DNA from: Numida meleagris | Taxonomy: Eukaryota > Chordata > Aves > Galliformes > Numididae | Reading direction: 5' to 3' | Length of the DNA: 64,000 nucleotides | NCBI RefSeq assembly: GCF_002078875.1 | Contig: NC_034438.1 | Location: forward strand, 17,107,747-17,171,746 | In this document: positions 61,537-64,000 of the stretch, in pieces | Position numbering within the stretch: the first letter of the stretch is position 1 | Layout: each line of letters begins with the position of its first letter | Position numbers and translations under genes: made by a program | The notes under the pieces: generated by a model | Databases searched by the model: none | What the model was told of the DNA's origin: nothing | Seen by the model: the letters and a program-made list of their open reading frames with translations, nothing else

Positions 61537-64000
61537 CTAAAGGAAAGGGAAGAAAAACAAAAAGAAAACTTTTAGCAATCTTGTACAAGAGGTAACATAT
61601 AATACAGCAAACAGCTTAGAATCACTCTGGCCACATCTGTCATTCACTGACAGAAAAGAAACGCTGTGAGAGAAACCGTCAAATCTTTATATAACCTACA
61701 TCGCTCAGATTCTGCACAGCAACCTAACATCAAAATTCAGACCTAACAGCCAGTCTATTAGTCTTCAGCAATGAGTCACGTCAGAAACACAAGTTATTGA
61801 GATTGGCCAAGCACATTAGCATTTTTAACTAGCCAGAACTAGCAATGAGGAATAGAGCTAGAAACAAGGTGCGAGTAAGGCAGAGACAGAAAGAAGACAG
61901 AGAAAAGGAGGAATGAGCAGAGGTAATGAGAACCAGCTAAAAAGAGGCTGGGAACTAATAATCTAGCCATAAACACTGCAGAAAGCTGTGTTTAATGCAG
62001 ATGGAACCAAGCCCAAATAAGTCAATGTGATCATATTATTTTTAAGCCAAAGAAACCAGGACTAGAATTTGCCACTGAACAGCATATGACCATTTTCAGT
62101 TCTGACTGACCTTCAGATTTCCTTTCAAATTTAGACTAATTACAGAGAACAAGATTCCCAGCAACAGATGCCCCAAAGTTCAGACATATCCTCTCGAACA
62201 GAGATATACAGCAGGCAGGTGGGCACCCTTTCCCTCTTCTCTAGTTATACAGATACTGCAGGTATGGTCACAGCCACTGAAGAAGAATGCAGCCACCCCA
62301 CCAAAGTTTTCTCTCTGTGCACCTACACATGGAGCAAGCAGAGTGACAACTGCAGTTTTTCCTGTGCTGCTCCTGATGCTACAACACAAATCTCTAGCAG
62401 AGATCTCAACATGTTTAAGGCTATCAGCAGTAAAAATTAAACCAGCAATAAATCCATTCCGTTTTTACTGTAATACAAACATGGCCTATTTGAACAACAT
62501 TTTCAATACACCTTTCTGGCTCAAACCTACAAAGGAAACCCCTCCTGCTACAGCTCTCAGTAACAAAGTTTTCATTCTTTTCTCATGTGAATCATTAAGC
62601 ATTTGGTTCCCTTTTATCTCGAGGAAAGAAAAGGAACACAGCTGTGAAGTCAGCTGTGATATCTTTGAAAGAGATGATGCAAAGTCTTCCGGTTTTAGCA
62701 TGGCCTCATTCCTGAATGCTTAATGGACCCAGAAGTTATGAATATTTGTAGGAAAAATAGAAACTAGTCGAGAAAAATATAAACAATGATAGAAAACTAT
62801 CTCACTCCTCTACAAGTCAGAGTAAATCACTCTTTCCTTCATCTTAAGACATGATTACTTCTTAGATCCTCCTTCAGTATGGAAAAAATTGCTCAGACTT
62901 GCTAAACCATTTCACATACACTAAAATGAAAGTGAACAGGCTTTCAGTTCTTAAAGCATTCCACACTGACATTTTTTTTTTTTGAAAGGGGTTCACAAAA
63001 TGAAGGGGAAAATACTGATTTTGTGCGTGGACTTCTAGAGTGTTCCTATCAACAATTAAGATTTACATTACAACTAAACAGAAATAAATTTTAAGCAATA
63101 TTTTTAATGATTGAGCCTGAAGTGCCCATAGCTACCTAATTCCACAGGTATTATTTCACAAAGAAAAATACTTAAGGACTCTCAGCTTTAAGGGACTTAA
63201 TTTTTTTTTTAGCTCCAAATTTATTGGGTTGATCCAATCATTGGACACTGCTGAAAAAATATTTCCTTAGAAGAGCTGTGAAATAAAGATTGTAGCAATG
63301 AAAACAAGAAATGTAATATGTTTGAATGCCTCCTCAAGTGAGGTTTTTTTTTTTTAATTAAAACACAAAATAACACTGAAAGTACACTTTGCTCGTTACA
63401 CAGCTGCTGCATAGAACAAAGAGCTTCATGAGGTCTACTCTTTTACAATGTCAAGTAAATATTATTAATACATCCCCTAAACCTTCTACTGTTGGTGTGA
63501 AAAAGTTACACTGAGACAAAGTCTATGTTCTGCTTTAAGCAGAATCTATGCAGATCTATGGCAAAGATTTCTTTCCACATGGTGTTCAGCAACTGTTGAC
63601 ATGGCCATCAAATGAAATTATTCCAGAATGGGATGCAGCGGGATATTATTTTCTAAAGCAACTCAAGTTAAAGCCACAGATCATCTTAAAGGCAAAACAA
63701 CATAAAACATGAATACAACATCCTATTTTATGGGGAAAGAAGTAGTGTTAGTTGATGACCAAGTGAGTATCGAGAAAAAAAATGATGTACAGCAGAATTG
63801 TATCTTTGTAGGGAGGAAATTATTTAAATAAATTTCATTTTCTTCAGTACTTTGAGCATAATCTGGATTGAATAAGCAGTTTATAGTCCACCATAAAACA
63901 GCATACCATGATTTAGAATCAAATATATGGGTGATAGAAACAAACAAACAGAATAACACAAAATAACCCCAAGGAAATCCTGTATTTGCGTTGCTGCTGC
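61537..64000 (-). other. SLC38A9: SLC38A9 upstream intron (runs off the window)
   Basis: The acceptor CTTTAG at 61538-61537 shows that an exon must precede. I looked on the minus strand for the first coding segment (human residues 1-38, ending in SDLRSKR) and did not find it, so it should be to the right of position 64000. No repeat family was recognised here. Confidence 0.8.

Noticed and set aside
61537..64000. Search for the SLC38A9 first coding exon in the right-hand end, for example at a GTCAGT donor near 62110
   Set aside because: The sequence before that donor has an in-frame stop and does not resemble the expected N-terminus.

Overview
The window is vertebrate nuclear DNA, almost certainly from a bird and most probably a galliform such as chicken. 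It is intron-rich and AT-rich, with one sharp CpG island. Its only recognisable interspersed repeats are CR1 LINE fragments of the avian type, with truncated 5' ends and 3' ends built on short ATTCTGTGAT-like units. Two protein-coding genes are present. Both are on the minus strand and both run off the window.

Layout, left to right. Positions 1-9155 are the start of intron 1 of PLPP1 (lipid phosphate phosphohydrolase 1). Its first coding exon lies at 9156-9213, inside a CpG-island promoter at about 8.7-9.76 kb. PLPP1 is transcribed leftwards and its other exons are outside the window. From about 9.8 to 32.1 kb is an intergenic spacer with one CR1 copy, a few microsatellites, an 83-bp tandem duplication, isolated transcription-factor-like motifs, and one weak candidate for an unannotated plus-strand terminal exon near 21.8-22.04 kb. 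From 32.1 kb to the right edge is SLC38A9, the lysosomal arginine sensor and amino-acid transporter. Thirteen coding exons were placed by reading the minus strand. All have GT-AG introns and compatible phases, and together they give 524 codons plus a stop with no frame break. The product matches the human protein from about residue 39 to the C-terminus. The first coding exon (about 38 residues) and the promoter were not found and should lie beyond position 64000.

Functionally the two genes are unrelated neighbours. PLPP1 dephosphorylates lipid phosphates at the plasma membrane. SLC38A9 sits in the lysosomal membrane and signals amino-acid (arginine) sufficiency to Rag GTPases and mTORC1. The order PLPP1-SLC38A9, both in the same orientation, is that of human 5q11.2 next to DDX4. 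In chicken this block is expected on the Z chromosome, because DDX4/CVH is Z-linked; that placement is inference from known synteny.

I found no convincing previously undescribed system. The items worth a second look are the possible plus-strand terminal exon, two short protein-like open frames in non-coding DNA, the local tandem duplication, and a few sequence features of the SLC38A9 exons and introns.
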